Assembly: GCA_937888485.1 (NCBI GenBank)
Contig: CALAQQ010000133.1
Coordinates: 1-22,587, forward strand
DNA: 22,587 nucleotides
Source of the DNA: an uncultured Clostridia bacterium
GTDB taxonomy: Bacteria; Bacillota; Clostridia; Oscillospirales; Acutalibacteraceae
Direction: 5' to 3'
Positions 8,282 to 14,675 of the stretch are shown piece after piece; within the stretch, counting starts at the first letter, position 1; the number at the start of each line of letters is the position of its first letter. The notes below the pieces were generated by a model. The model saw only the letters and a list, made by a program, of their open reading frames with translations, was not told the origin of the DNA and did not search any database. The position numbers and the translations under genes were made by a program.

Positions 8282-8309
8282 ATTATAACCAAACACTATA
8301 TATTGTGCA
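8282..8309 (-). promoter_or_regulatory. nrdD proximal promoter (P2), overlapped by a NrdR box
   Basis: Read on the minus strand: TGCACA (8309-8304), a 16-base spacer, TATAAT (8287-8282). The NrdR box at 8293-8308 covers the -35 and most of the spacer, so repressor binding would block it. Confidence 0.6.
8293..8308. promoter_or_regulatory. NrdR box 1 at nrdD
   Basis: ACACTATATATTGTGC agrees with the NrdR consensus acaCwAtATaTwGtgt at 15 of 16 positions. NrdR is the ATP-cone repressor of ribonucleotide reductase genes in most bacteria. nrdR itself is not in this window. Confidence 0.9.
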
Positions 8310-8327
8310 CATAAGGCAACGAATATG

Positions 8328-8356
8328 ATATTAACAAATAAATATGGTTCTGTCAA
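8328..8356 (-). promoter_or_regulatory. nrdD distal promoter (P1)
   Basis: On the minus strand: perfect TTGACA (8356-8351), a 17-base spacer, TAATAT (8333-8328). It is the closest match to a sigma-A promoter in the nrdG-nrdD gap. It lies between NrdR box 1, which would fall in the early transcribed region, and box 2, just upstream of the -35. Confidence 0.65.
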
Positions 8357-8362
8357 TGGGTT

Positions 8363-8378
8363 TTACAAGATATTGTGT
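8363..8378. promoter_or_regulatory. NrdR box 2 at nrdD (weaker)
   Basis: TTACAAGATATTGTGT matches the NrdR consensus at about 13 of 16 positions. The same core, ACAAGATATTGTGT, recurs in the nrdG promoter at 9195-9208. The centre is 70 bp from box 1. Confidence 0.65.
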
Positions 8379-8400
8379 TGATATTTTCAAGTTTGTGAAT

Positions 8401-8419
8401 AATGCACTATATGTGCATT
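8401..8419. promoter_or_regulatory. Third palindrome in the nrdG-nrdD gap, possible NrdR half-site
   Basis: AATGCAC, five bases TATAT, GTGCATT: perfect seven-base arms. The left part GCACTATAT fits the left half of a NrdR box, but the right half is one base out of register. It could be a degenerate NrdR site or another regulator's operator. Confidence 0.35.
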
Positions 8420-8436
8420 ATAAATTGGTCGTTTTT

Positions 8437-9129
8437 TCACGCTCCGCGTATTTCACATTCATCTACATATTGAAGCATGATTTTTTTCATTCTTTCCATT
8501 TCTTCAAGCGGTACGGCAGACATACCGAATCCGATTAATTCTCCCGAATCGATAAACCCCTGGAGAAAGTGACGTTTTGCGCCTTTAATCATTTCACCGA
8601 GTCCGTTCATACCAAACACGCTGTGGAATTCACGCACAACAGTTGTTCTGAACTCATAATCTACCTTTCCTTCAAGAAGAAAAGCGATGCTTTCTTTTAT
8701 TTTTGAGATGTCATAACCGCTTAATCCTACCGTTTCCGCATAGAGTTCAGGTGAATTCTTGACATCCATGGCAACATAGTCAACAAGACCTTTTTCAACA
8801 AGGTATCGGAGCTTTTCGGGAAAGGTGCCGTTTGTGTCAAGTTTTACGGAATATCCGAGGTCTTTTACTTTTATGATAAAATCTTCGATATCATTCTGCA
8901 ATAGCGGTTCACCGCCCGTTATGGCAACTCCGTCAAGGACACCGGCTCTTTTTTTGAGAAATGCAAATATCTCTTCTTCGAAAAACTCACTCTGCTTTTC
9001 GGGGTTGATTACCAATCTTGAATTATGACAAAACGGACATCGGAGATTACACCCTGCAGTAAATATTGTGCATGCCATCTTCCCGGGATAGTCAAGAAGC
9101 GTCAGTTTCTGAAAACCTTGTATGTTCAT
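8437..9129 (-). CDS. nrdG: Anaerobic ribonucleotide reductase activating protein (radical SAM)
   Basis: A 230-residue radical-SAM enzyme that puts the glycyl radical on NrdD. It has the cluster motif AGCNLRCPFCHNS (CxxxCxxC), the SAM-binding GVAITGGEPLL and the later VAMDVKNSPELY. I start it at the inner ATG (9129), because AAGGGGG lies eight bases upstream of it (MNIQGFQKLTLLDYPGKMACT). The ATG at 9147 has no ribosome binding site and would add six residues. It is transcribed ahead of nrdD with a 191-base gap holding nrdD promoters and NrdR boxes, so the two genes are separately promoted but jointly regulated. The length, ~230 residues, and the opening GFQKLTLLDYPGK fit the longer clostridial form rather than the ~155-residue E. 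coli type. Confidence 0.93.
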   Translation of the reverse strand: MNIQGFQKLTLLDYPGKMACTIFTAGCNLRCPFCHNSRLVINPEKQSEFFEEEIFAFLKKRAGVLDGVAITGGEPLLQNDIEDFIIKVKDLGYSVKLDTNGTFPEKLRYLVEKGLVDYVAMDVKNSPELYAETVGLSGYDISKIKESIAFLLEGKVDYEFRTTVVREFHSVFGMNGLGEMIKGAKRHFLQGFIDSGELIGFGMSAVPLEEMERMKKIMLQYVDECEIRGA

Positions 9130-9183
9130 GGTAAATACCCCCTTCATCGTGTCGAGTTAGTCGCAACTAAATTGTGGTGTACG

Positions 9184-9215
9184 ATTATAATAACACAAGA
9201 TATTGTGTTTTGCAA
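9184..9215 (-). promoter_or_regulatory. nrdG promoter
   Basis: On the minus strand: TTGCAA (9215-9210), then TATTAT with a 17-base spacer, overlapping TATAAT at 9189-9184. The NrdR box at 9193-9208 fills the spacer. Confidence 0.6.
9193..9208. promoter_or_regulatory. NrdR box at nrdG
   Basis: ACACAAGATATTGTGT matches the NrdR consensus at 15 of 16 positions and sits between -35 and -10. A very degenerate copy (about 9 of 16) is centred exactly 31 bp downstream at 9162-9177, which is the usual NrdR pair spacing. Confidence 0.88.
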
Positions 9216-9258
9216 TACCTAAAACCACAAAATTTTGATTTTTTTCATAATTTTTCGC

Positions 9259-9292
9259 AAAAAAGACGGCAACCCGATAAAAGGTCGCCGTC
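9259..9292 (-). terminator. Terminator of the GtrA-like gene
   Basis: On the minus strand, GACGGCGACC pairs with GGGTTGCCGTC around TTTTATC and is followed by TTTTTT (9264-9259). It separates this gene from nrdG. Confidence 0.85.
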
Positions 9293-9311
9293 GAAAACCG
9301 TTATTTTACGA

Positions 9312-9845
9312 TTATTCAGCCTTTTCTTCCTTTTTCTTGTGGAAGAGGATCTTGTCAACAGGGAAATAGAGGAAGAACTGAACTGCTGAGCAGATCATGG
9401 TTGCAATGTTCTTTGCGGCAACTTCTTCAAGACCCCAGCCGACAAATACTTCCTTGAGAGTGGGGTTAAGCCACGCAGAGAAGAAAATGAGGGCGATTGT
9501 GAAAACTATGTAGATGGGGAGAGCAACTGCTACATTTGCGCCTGAGTTGAAGGTCTTTTCCTTGTTAACAAAGAAAGCAACAATCTGAGCGATGATATTT
9601 GCAACGTTGCTTACGATGAAGTAGCCGAGACCGCCTACTGCAACGGGATAAACAAATACCCACCATGCGAAATCCTGATTATAAAGCTCAGCAATGGGAG
9701 GAATGAGGTTGAGTGTGTTGAGAAGAACGAACTGAACTATCATTGCAAGAAGACTTACAACGATGAATTTTACGAACTGCCAGATTGTAACAAGAAGCGA
9801 ACCCTTGCTCTCAGCAGCCTTATCGATCTGATTTAATTTGCCCAT
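9312..9845 (-). CDS. GtrA-like four-helix membrane protein
   Basis: A 177-residue integral membrane protein with about four hydrophobic segments (near residues 20-42, 58-90, 103-122 and 140-162). The family-like features are QFVKFIVVSLLAMIVQFVLLN at the start, NIIAQIVAFFVNKEKTF in the middle, and a helix ending YFPVDKILFHKKK at the basic C-terminus. GtrA-family proteins are thought to move lipid-linked sugars across the membrane for wall or teichoic acid glycosylation; the substrate here is unknown. The start is taken at 9845, where TTAGGAGA lies seven bases upstream. A start at 9863 would add six residues and place that site inside the gene. It has its own promoter and terminator and no obvious link to its nucleotide-metabolism neighbours. 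Confidence 0.78.
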   Translation of the reverse strand: MGKLNQIDKAAESKGSLLVTIWQFVKFIVVSLLAMIVQFVLLNTLNLIPPIAELYNQDFAWWVFVYPVAVGGLGYFIVSNVANIIAQIVAFFVNKEKTFNSGANVAVALPIYIVFTIALIFFSAWLNPTLKEVFVGWGLEEVAAKNIATMICSAVQFFLYFPVDKILFHKKKEEKAE

Positions 9846-9877
9846 AATTATATCTCCTAACATTATAAATTCAATGT

Positions 9878-9907
9878 ATTATATCACATAATCATAATAA
9901 TTGGCAA
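9878..9907 (-). promoter_or_regulatory. Promoter of the GtrA-like gene
   Basis: On the minus strand: TTGCCA (9907-9902), an 18-base spacer, TATAAT (9883-9878), about 35 bases before the start codon. Confidence 0.7.
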
Positions 9908-9938
9908 GTCAAAAATTGATATCATTTTTTGTGCACTA

Positions 9939-11240
9939 TTACTCAACAGCTTTAATTATAAGCGGCTTTGCATCCGGTCTGTCTTTTCCGATTGTCAACG
10001 ATAACAAAAACTGTTCTTCGGCCTTTTTAAACACAGAATCATCACTTGCATATAAAACAGCAATAACTTCACCTTTATCTGCAAAGTCACCTGTTTTTTT
10101 ATGAAGAACAATTCCTGCAGACGGGTCAATGTCGTCTTCTTTTTTTATTCTGCCGGCACCGAGAGAAACACACACCGAGCCTATACCTGCGGTATCCATA
10201 TGGGTAATATATCCTTTTTCCGGCATTATTACATTATATATACAGTTTGCAGAGAGAAATAACTCCGTATTACGGATATAATCGGAGTTGCCGCCCTGAA
10301 GTCTGACCATATCGCAAAGCTTTTCGAGTGCAGAACCGTTACGGATTATTTCTTTCGCAATATCCTTACATTCCTCAAATGTTCCTTTGCCTGCAAGTTC
10401 AAGTAATTTTGCAGAAAGCGAAACAGAAATTTCCGTCAAATCATCGGGACCGTTACCTTTGAGTGTTTCAACCGCTTCAATAATTTCAAGTGAATTACCG
10501 ATGTTGTAACCGAGAGGAATATCCATATCGGTAATCAGTGCGGCAATTTTTCTGCCTGCTCCCCTTCCGATTTCAACCATTTTTTCGGCAAGTAACGATG
10601 CAGAGTTCTCATCTTTCATAAATGCACCGCTTCCGCATTTGACATCAAGAACAATGCAGTCCGCACCGCCTGCAAGCTTTTTGCTCATAATACTCGATGC
10701 AATGAGCGAAATATTATCAACAGTTGCAGTCACATCTCGCAATGCATAAAGCTTTTTATCTGCGGGACAAAGCTTCCCGGACTGTCCGGTTACACATATT
10801 CCGCATTCATTCACAATCGAAATAAACTCATCCGATTCAAGCGATGTCCTGAATCCCGGAATTGATTCAAGTTTATCAACAGTTCCGCCAGTATGTCCGA
10901 GACCTCTGCCGCTCATTTTAGCAATTTTAACACCGCACGAAGCAACAATCGGCGCAACAATAAGGGTTGTTTTATCACCGACACCGCCTGTTGAATGTTT
11001 ATCTCCTGTTACACCTTCTATCCCCGATAAATCCGCCATATCTCCGGAGCGAGCCATGGCATCGGTAAGCTCAAGGGTTTCACGTTCGTTAAGACCGTTG
11101 AAACATATTGCCATAAGAAGCGCAGAAAGCTGATAATCGGGCACACTGCCGTCTGCGGCAGAAAATGCAAAATATTCAATTTCTTCTTTTGTCAATTCAA
11201 AACCGTCACGCTTTTTGCGGATAATATCAACAAAATTCAT
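9939..11240 (-). CDS. pdp: Pyrimidine-nucleoside (thymidine/uridine) phosphorylase
   Basis: A 433-residue enzyme that splits thymidine, deoxyuridine or uridine with phosphate to base plus (deoxy)ribose-1-phosphate. It has the nucleoside phosphorylase II signature around GRGLGHTGGTVDKLES, the phosphate-binding KHSTGGVGDK (residues 81-90), LYALRDVTATV, and a C-terminal PYNP domain (SPSAGIVLHKK-type segment). The opening RMVDII-like MNFVDIIRKKRDGFELTKEEI is typical of Firmicute Pdp; DeoA (thymidine-only) is the alternative name. It is the last gene of the salvage operon. Its ATG overlaps the cdd stop as ATGA, so translation is coupled. No strong terminator follows, only an AT-rich palindrome (TTGATATCA) near 9916-9924. 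Confidence 0.95.
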   Translation of the reverse strand: MNFVDIIRKKRDGFELTKEEIEYFAFSAADGSVPDYQLSALLMAICFNGLNERETLELTDAMARSGDMADLSGIEGVTGDKHSTGGVGDKTTLIVAPIVASCGVKIAKMSGRGLGHTGGTVDKLESIPGFRTSLESDEFISIVNECGICVTGQSGKLCPADKKLYALRDVTATVDNISLIASSIMSKKLAGGADCIVLDVKCGSGAFMKDENSASLLAEKMVEIGRGAGRKIAALITDMDIPLGYNIGNSLEIIEAVETLKGNGPDDLTEISVSLSAKLLELAGKGTFEECKDIAKEIIRNGSALEKLCDMVRLQGGNSDYIRNTELFLSANCIYNVIMPEKGYITHMDTAGIGSVCVSLGAGRIKKEDDIDPSAGIVLHKKTGDFADKGEVIAVLYASDDSVFKKAEEQFLLSLTIGKDRPDAKPLIIKAVE

Positions 11241-11650
11241 ATCATACCTCGTTTACCGAATGATAAAGGCAATATTTCGGATAAGGTCAAAACTTTGTAA
11301 TCATCAGAATTCACGGCAATGATTATTTCAAAATCCGACGAACAAAATTCTTTCATAACCTGTCTGCACACACCGCAAGGAGGACAATAATTCAACGGAA
11401 TTTCTTCCGATGAATCACCTCCGACAACAGCAATTTTTAAAAACTCTTTCTTACCCTCGGAAACAGCCTTGAAGATAGCTGTTCTTTCGGCGCAGTTTGT
11501 TGGTGAAAAAGCAGAATTCTCAATGTTACATCCCGAAAAAACAGAACCGTCTTTACAGAGAAGTGCTGAGCCGACAGAAAACCCCGAATATGGCGAATAT
11601 GAAAACTTTCTTGCTTCAAGAGCAATTTTTATCAGGTCGGAATTATTCAT
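11237..11650 (-). CDS. cdd: Cytidine deaminase
   Basis: A 137-residue zinc enzyme that converts cytidine and deoxycytidine to uridine and deoxyuridine, feeding pdp downstream. The active site is complete: SGCNIENSAFSPTNCAERTAI has the zinc ligand Cys53 and catalytic Glu55, and NYCPPCGVCRQVM has ligands Cys92 and Cys95. The length fits the small homotetrameric bacterial type. Both ends overlap neighbours by four bases (ATGA with deoD upstream and with pdp downstream), which indicates one coupled transcript. Confidence 0.96.
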   Translation of the reverse strand: MNNSDLIKIALEARKFSYSPYSGFSVGSALLCKDGSVFSGCNIENSAFSPTNCAERTAIFKAVSEGKKEFLKIAVVGGDSSEEIPLNYCPPCGVCRQVMKEFCSSDFEIIIAVNSDDYKVLTLSEILPLSFGKRGMI

Positions 11651-12363
11651 TCTGCTGCCTCCAGAGCTATTTCTATCATTTTATTGAAAGTCTGTTCTCT
11701 TTCCGCTGCTGTACATACCTCACCGCCTATGAGAGGGCAGTCGGATATCGTACAGATTGCAAGCGCTTTTTTCCCTGCCCTTGCAGCGTTCATATAAAGT
11801 GCAGCACTTTCCATTTCAACAGCAAGAACACCCATTTTCTGCCAATCGGAAAGGCTGTTTGAATCATCATAAAATGTGTCGGAGGAAAAAAGATTTCCGA
11901 TAAATGGCTTCACTCCGAGCTTTTCTGCCGCTTTTACGGCATTACATAATGTTCCGTAATCGGCAATCGGTGCAAAATCACCGGGAAGATCAAACTGCCT
12001 TGCATACGCAGAATTTGTGCATGAACCCATACCGATAACCACATCACGAAGATGTAATTCGGGACTTATTGCACCCGCAGAGCCAACTCTGATTATTGTT
12101 TCAACATCATAAAAATTGAACAACTCATAGGAATATATTCCGATTGAAGGAATACCCATTCCCGATGCCATAACCGATACTTTTTTGCCTTTATAATATC
12201 CGGTATATCCCTGAACACCTCTTGTATTATTAACAAGAACAGCATTTTCAAGGAAATTTTCGGCAATATATTTTGCCCTTAAAGGATCTCCCGGCATAAG
12301 AACGGTTTTGGCAAATGCTTCTTTTTCTGTTGCGGCAATATGCGGAGTCGGTAAATTACTCAT
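11647..12363 (-). CDS. deoD: Purine-nucleoside phosphorylase (DeoD type)
   Basis: A 238-residue cytoplasmic enzyme that phosphorolyses purine (deoxy)nucleosides to free base and (deoxy)ribose-1-phosphate. It shows VLMPGDPLRAKYIAENFL (phosphate loop), GMGIPSIGIYSYELF, IRVGSAGAI, MESAALY (ribose-binding Met-Glu) and CTISDCPL, which holds the catalytic Asp. The pattern is that of the hexameric DeoD group rather than the trimeric PunA group. It lies 14 bases after deoC and overlaps cdd. Confidence 0.95.
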   Translation of the reverse strand: MSNLPTPHIAATEKEAFAKTVLMPGDPLRAKYIAENFLENAVLVNNTRGVQGYTGYYKGKKVSVMASGMGIPSIGIYSYELFNFYDVETIIRVGSAGAISPELHLRDVVIGMGSCTNSAYARQFDLPGDFAPIADYGTLCNAVKAAEKLGVKPFIGNLFSSDTFYDDSNSLSDWQKMGVLAVEMESAALYMNAARAGKKALAICTISDCPLIGGEVCTAAEREQTFNKMIEIALEAAE

Positions 12364-12377
12364 AACTAATCCCCCTC

Positions 12378-13043
12378 TTAATATCCTGTAACCTCTTGAT
12401 TTTTAACAAGTTTTACAATTGCACTTGTACCAAGTCTTTCACAGCCGAGTTCAAGATAATCTTGGGCATCTTCAAGTGAACGGATACCGCCAGCTGCTTT
12501 CATTTTTACATTTTTTCCGATATTTGCGGCAAAAAGAGAAATATCCTCTCTTGTTGCGCCGCCCTTTGAAAAACCAGTTGATGTTTTAATGAAATCAGCA
12601 CCGGATTCCGTTACAACGCGGCACATTTCCCTTTTCTCATTATCGGTCAGAAGGCAGGTTTCAATAATTACCTTTAATATTTTGTCACCGCAAGCGGCTT
12701 TTACTTCTTTAATTTCGTTTAATATATCATCAAATCTGCCATCCTTTGCCCAACCTACATTTATTACCATATCAATTTCATCTGCACCGTTTTCAACTGC
12801 ATTTTTTGCTTCAAAAGTTTTTACCTCAGTTGTTGAATAACCGTTGGGGAAACCGATAACAGTACAGATTGCAAGCTTGCCGTCAACATATTCCGATGCC
12901 TGTCTGACATATGATGCCGGAATACATACACTTGCAGTTTTATATTTCATGCCGTCATCACAAATCTGCTTTATATCGTTCCATGTTGCATCAACGGCAA
13001 GAAGCGTATGGTCACAATGAGAAAGTATGTTGTTTATATCCAT
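12378..13043 (-). CDS. deoC: Deoxyribose-phosphate aldolase
   Basis: A 221-residue class I aldolase that cleaves 2-deoxyribose-5-phosphate to glyceraldehyde-3-phosphate and acetaldehyde, linking nucleoside breakdown to glycolysis. Catalytic residues are visible: Asp91 in EIDMVINVGW, the Schiff-base Lys153 in FIKTSTGFS, and the relay Lys182 in VKMKAAGGIR. The length is normal for the short DeoC class. It is the second gene of the operon, 11 bases after the HAD phosphatase gene and 14 before deoD. No phosphopentomutase (deoB) is in this stretch, so conversion of deoxyribose-1-phosphate to the 5-phosphate must be encoded elsewhere. Confidence 0.96.
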   Translation of the reverse strand: MDINNILSHCDHTLLAVDATWNDIKQICDDGMKYKTASVCIPASYVRQASEYVDGKLAICTVIGFPNGYSTTEVKTFEAKNAVENGADEIDMVINVGWAKDGRFDDILNEIKEVKAACGDKILKVIIETCLLTDNEKREMCRVVTESGADFIKTSTGFSKGGATREDISLFAANIGKNVKMKAAGGIRSLEDAQDYLELGCERLGTSAIVKLVKNQEVTGY

Positions 13044-13054
13044 TTATATTCTCC

Positions 13055-13873
13055 TTATAATAAAGCATATTTTTCAACCATCTGAGCAACTCCGTCGTCT
13101 GCATTTGAAGGAGCAGAAAAGCGGGCGCTTTCTTTGCAAATCACATCACCGTTTTCCATCGAAAACGAATAGTATGAATATTTCAGCATTGTTGCATCAT
13201 TCGAAGCATCGCCAAAAGCCATTGCCTCATCGGGATTAATGCCCAGGATATCACAAAGACCTTTGAGTGCTGTGCCCTTATCACTGCCCTGAGCGGTTGC
13301 AGAAACTACGCCTCTGAGAGCTGATGCAAGGAAAAGACCTTTTTTATCAAAGAAATCAAGAATGATATTTTTTGAATTCTCATCCGAGAAAAAGACGTCA
13401 ATAAGCTCTGCTCCTTTCCCTTTTGTTTCTTCGGAAATATCGTCGCATATAATAAGTTTTGACACAAAATCCTCAAGAAATTCGGTTGGAAGATTGAGAT
13501 TGTTAAAAAAAACATCCGCACCCTTCTGTGCATAGATATTGCCGTCAATATAAATGTTATAGTAAACAGGCAGGGTGTTAAGAAGAGCAATCGCTTCCTC
13601 CGTTATTTCGGATGAAACAAGATTTGTATAAATAAATTTATTGTAGTTTCTGTCATAAACAGATGCACCGTTTGAACAGATAACATAGTCAGCAAAAGGA
13701 ATCTGATTTGTTACTCCGCTTGTGAAATTGAGTGCTCTGCCTGTTGCAATTGTTATCTTTATCCCCTTGTCATGCGCCGACTTGAGAGCGGATTTTGTTC
13801 TTTCGGTAACAGTAAGATGGTCGGGCGCCATGAGAGTGCCGTCGAGGTCTGTTGCAATTATTTTTATCGCCAT
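13055..13873 (-). CDS. Cof-type HAD-IIB family phosphatase
   Basis: A 272-residue haloacid-dehalogenase phosphatase with an inserted type IIB cap. Motif I is ATDLDGTLM (Asp9 nucleophile, Asp11), motif II is ITIATGRAL, motif III is the Lys in the GSDKGTALKGL region, and motif IV is MAFGDASNDATML. The family dephosphorylates sugar phosphates, nucleotide precursors or flavin intermediates and is often broad in substrate. It leads the deo-type operon, so a phosphorylated sugar or nucleotide is a reasonable guess but not proven. The ATG has AAGGAG as ribosome binding site and follows the strongest promoter in the window. Confidence 0.9.
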   Translation of the reverse strand: MAIKIIATDLDGTLMAPDHLTVTERTKSALKSAHDKGIKITIATGRALNFTSGVTNQIPFADYVICSNGASVYDRNYNKFIYTNLVSSEITEEAIALLNTLPVYYNIYIDGNIYAQKGADVFFNNLNLPTEFLEDFVSKLIICDDISEETKGKGAELIDVFFSDENSKNIILDFFDKKGLFLASALRGVVSATAQGSDKGTALKGLCDILGINPDEAMAFGDASNDATMLKYSYYSFSMENGDVICKESARFSAPSNADDGVAQMVEKYALL

Positions 13874-13904
13874 ATGTATCTCCTTAATGGTTTATATAAT
13901 ATAT

Positions 13905-13933
13905 AGTATATAACCATAATTATTCCGTGTCAA
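13905..13933 (-). promoter_or_regulatory. Promoter of the HAD-deoC-deoD-cdd-pdp operon
   Basis: On the minus strand: perfect TTGACA (13933-13928), a 17-base spacer, TATACT (13910-13905). It is the likely start of the five-gene transcript down to 9939, because inter-gene gaps are -4 to 14 bases. No DeoR-type operator could be assigned with confidence. Confidence 0.8.
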
Positions 13934-13996
13934 ACCATATTTTTTCGCATAGTATATAACAGAGGTTATCCTCAATAACTGAAAGGAATGATTGAA

Positions 13997-14215
13997 GTGA
14001 CCGATTATAACGGATACAGATATCCGCAGCGTCAGTTTAAAAAACATGATTACTGTCCCGTCTCAATCACTCCTCTGCCTGCAAACCCCGTTGCCGCCAT
14101 GCTTTATGTGCCCATGCAGAATGACACAACGATGTTTGACGAAATGAAGGCTTTTGAATGCGGAACTCTTTTCACCGTTCTGAATAAGCCTTTTGCAGGG
14201 AAGTGTTGCAGATGA
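13997..14215 (+). CDS. cotJA: Spore-coat protein CotJA
   Basis: A ~72-residue protein of the CotJA family, a small component of the CotJ coat complex made in the mother cell. It has the typical ending: MLYVPMQNDTTMFDEMKAFECGTLFTVLNKPF, matching the family pattern of an acidic helix then GTLFxxLxxPF. I prefer the GTG at 13997, nine bases after GAAAGGA. The ATG at 13988 is in the same frame but sits directly on that ribosome binding site. A CATAGTAT at 13948-13955 could be a sporulation-sigma -10, without a sure -35. The gene ends in an ATGA overlap with cotJB. Confidence 0.85.
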   Translation: MTDYNGYRYPQRQFKKHDYCPVSITPLPANPVAAMLYVPMQNDTTMFDEMKAFECGTLFTVLNKPFAGKCCR

Positions 14216-14463
14216 ATAACAGAGAAGCTATGCTGAAAAAACTTGGAGCAATACAGTTTACACTTTGGGAAATCCACCTTTATCTTGATACTCATCCGAG
14301 AGATTTGCAAATGGTTGAGCATTATCACAGATGCCACGAAAAATACAAGCTTCTGAAGGCTGAATTTGAGGAGAAATTCTGTCCATTGACAGCAAGAAAA
14401 TCACAGGGTGCAGAATGGCTGAAAGGTCCATGGCCCTGGGAAAATCAGGAGTGTGATTGCTGA
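14212..14463 (+). CDS. cotJB: Spore-coat protein CotJB
   Basis: An 83-residue coat protein. Its family marks are AIQFTLWEIHLYLDTHPRDLQMVEHYHRCHEKY, FCPLTAR and the ending WLKGPWPWENQ. It starts at the ATG overlapping the cotJA stop (ATGA), with AGGGAAG eight bases upstream, and ends in a TGATG overlap with cotJC, so the three genes form a translationally coupled operon. In Bacillus, CotJB is assembled with CotJC into the inner coat. Confidence 0.92.
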   Translation: MNNREAMLKKLGAIQFTLWEIHLYLDTHPRDLQMVEHYHRCHEKYKLLKAEFEEKFCPLTARKSQGAEWLKGPWPWENQECDC

Positions 14464-14675
14464 TGTTTGTCTATGAAAAAAAACTGCAATTCCCCGTTAA
14501 AATCAAGAACCCCAACCCGAAATATGCCCAGATAATTATCTCACAATATGGCGGTCCCGACGGTGAACTCGGCGCATCATTAAGATATCTGAGTCAACGT
14601 TTTGCCATGCCCTATGACGAACTTAAAGGTTTATTAACCGATGTTGGTACATCAGTTGTACTATGGTCCCTTTGA
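14463..14675 (+). pseudogene. cotJC: cotJC (manganese-catalase-like coat protein), 5' part only, interrupted by a mobile element
   Basis: The reading frame begins as a textbook CotJC: MFVYEKKLQFPVKIKNPNPK, then ISQYGGPDGELGASLRYLSQ and MPYDELKGLLTDVGT. The family goes on with the ferritin-like manganese-catalase body of ~190 residues, normally GTEELGHLEM next. Here, after the GGT ACA codons (14646-14651), similarity stops and the frame ends after SVVLWSL at 14675. The point of loss coincides with the end of a serine recombinase gene on the opposite strand, so the gene is split by insertion rather than decayed. The first 63 codons show no damage. No cotJC 3' half was found in the rest of the window. 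Confidence 0.88.

Noticed and set aside
9906..9935. Possible intrinsic terminator after pdp (AAAAATTGATATCATTTTTT).
   Set aside because: It is an AT-only palindrome with a weak stem that overlaps the neighbouring promoter's -35 side; I would not call it a terminator without transcript data.
14104..14337. Minus-strand 77-residue frame over cotJA/cotJB.
   Set aside because: Antisense shadow of two well-supported, coupled coat genes.
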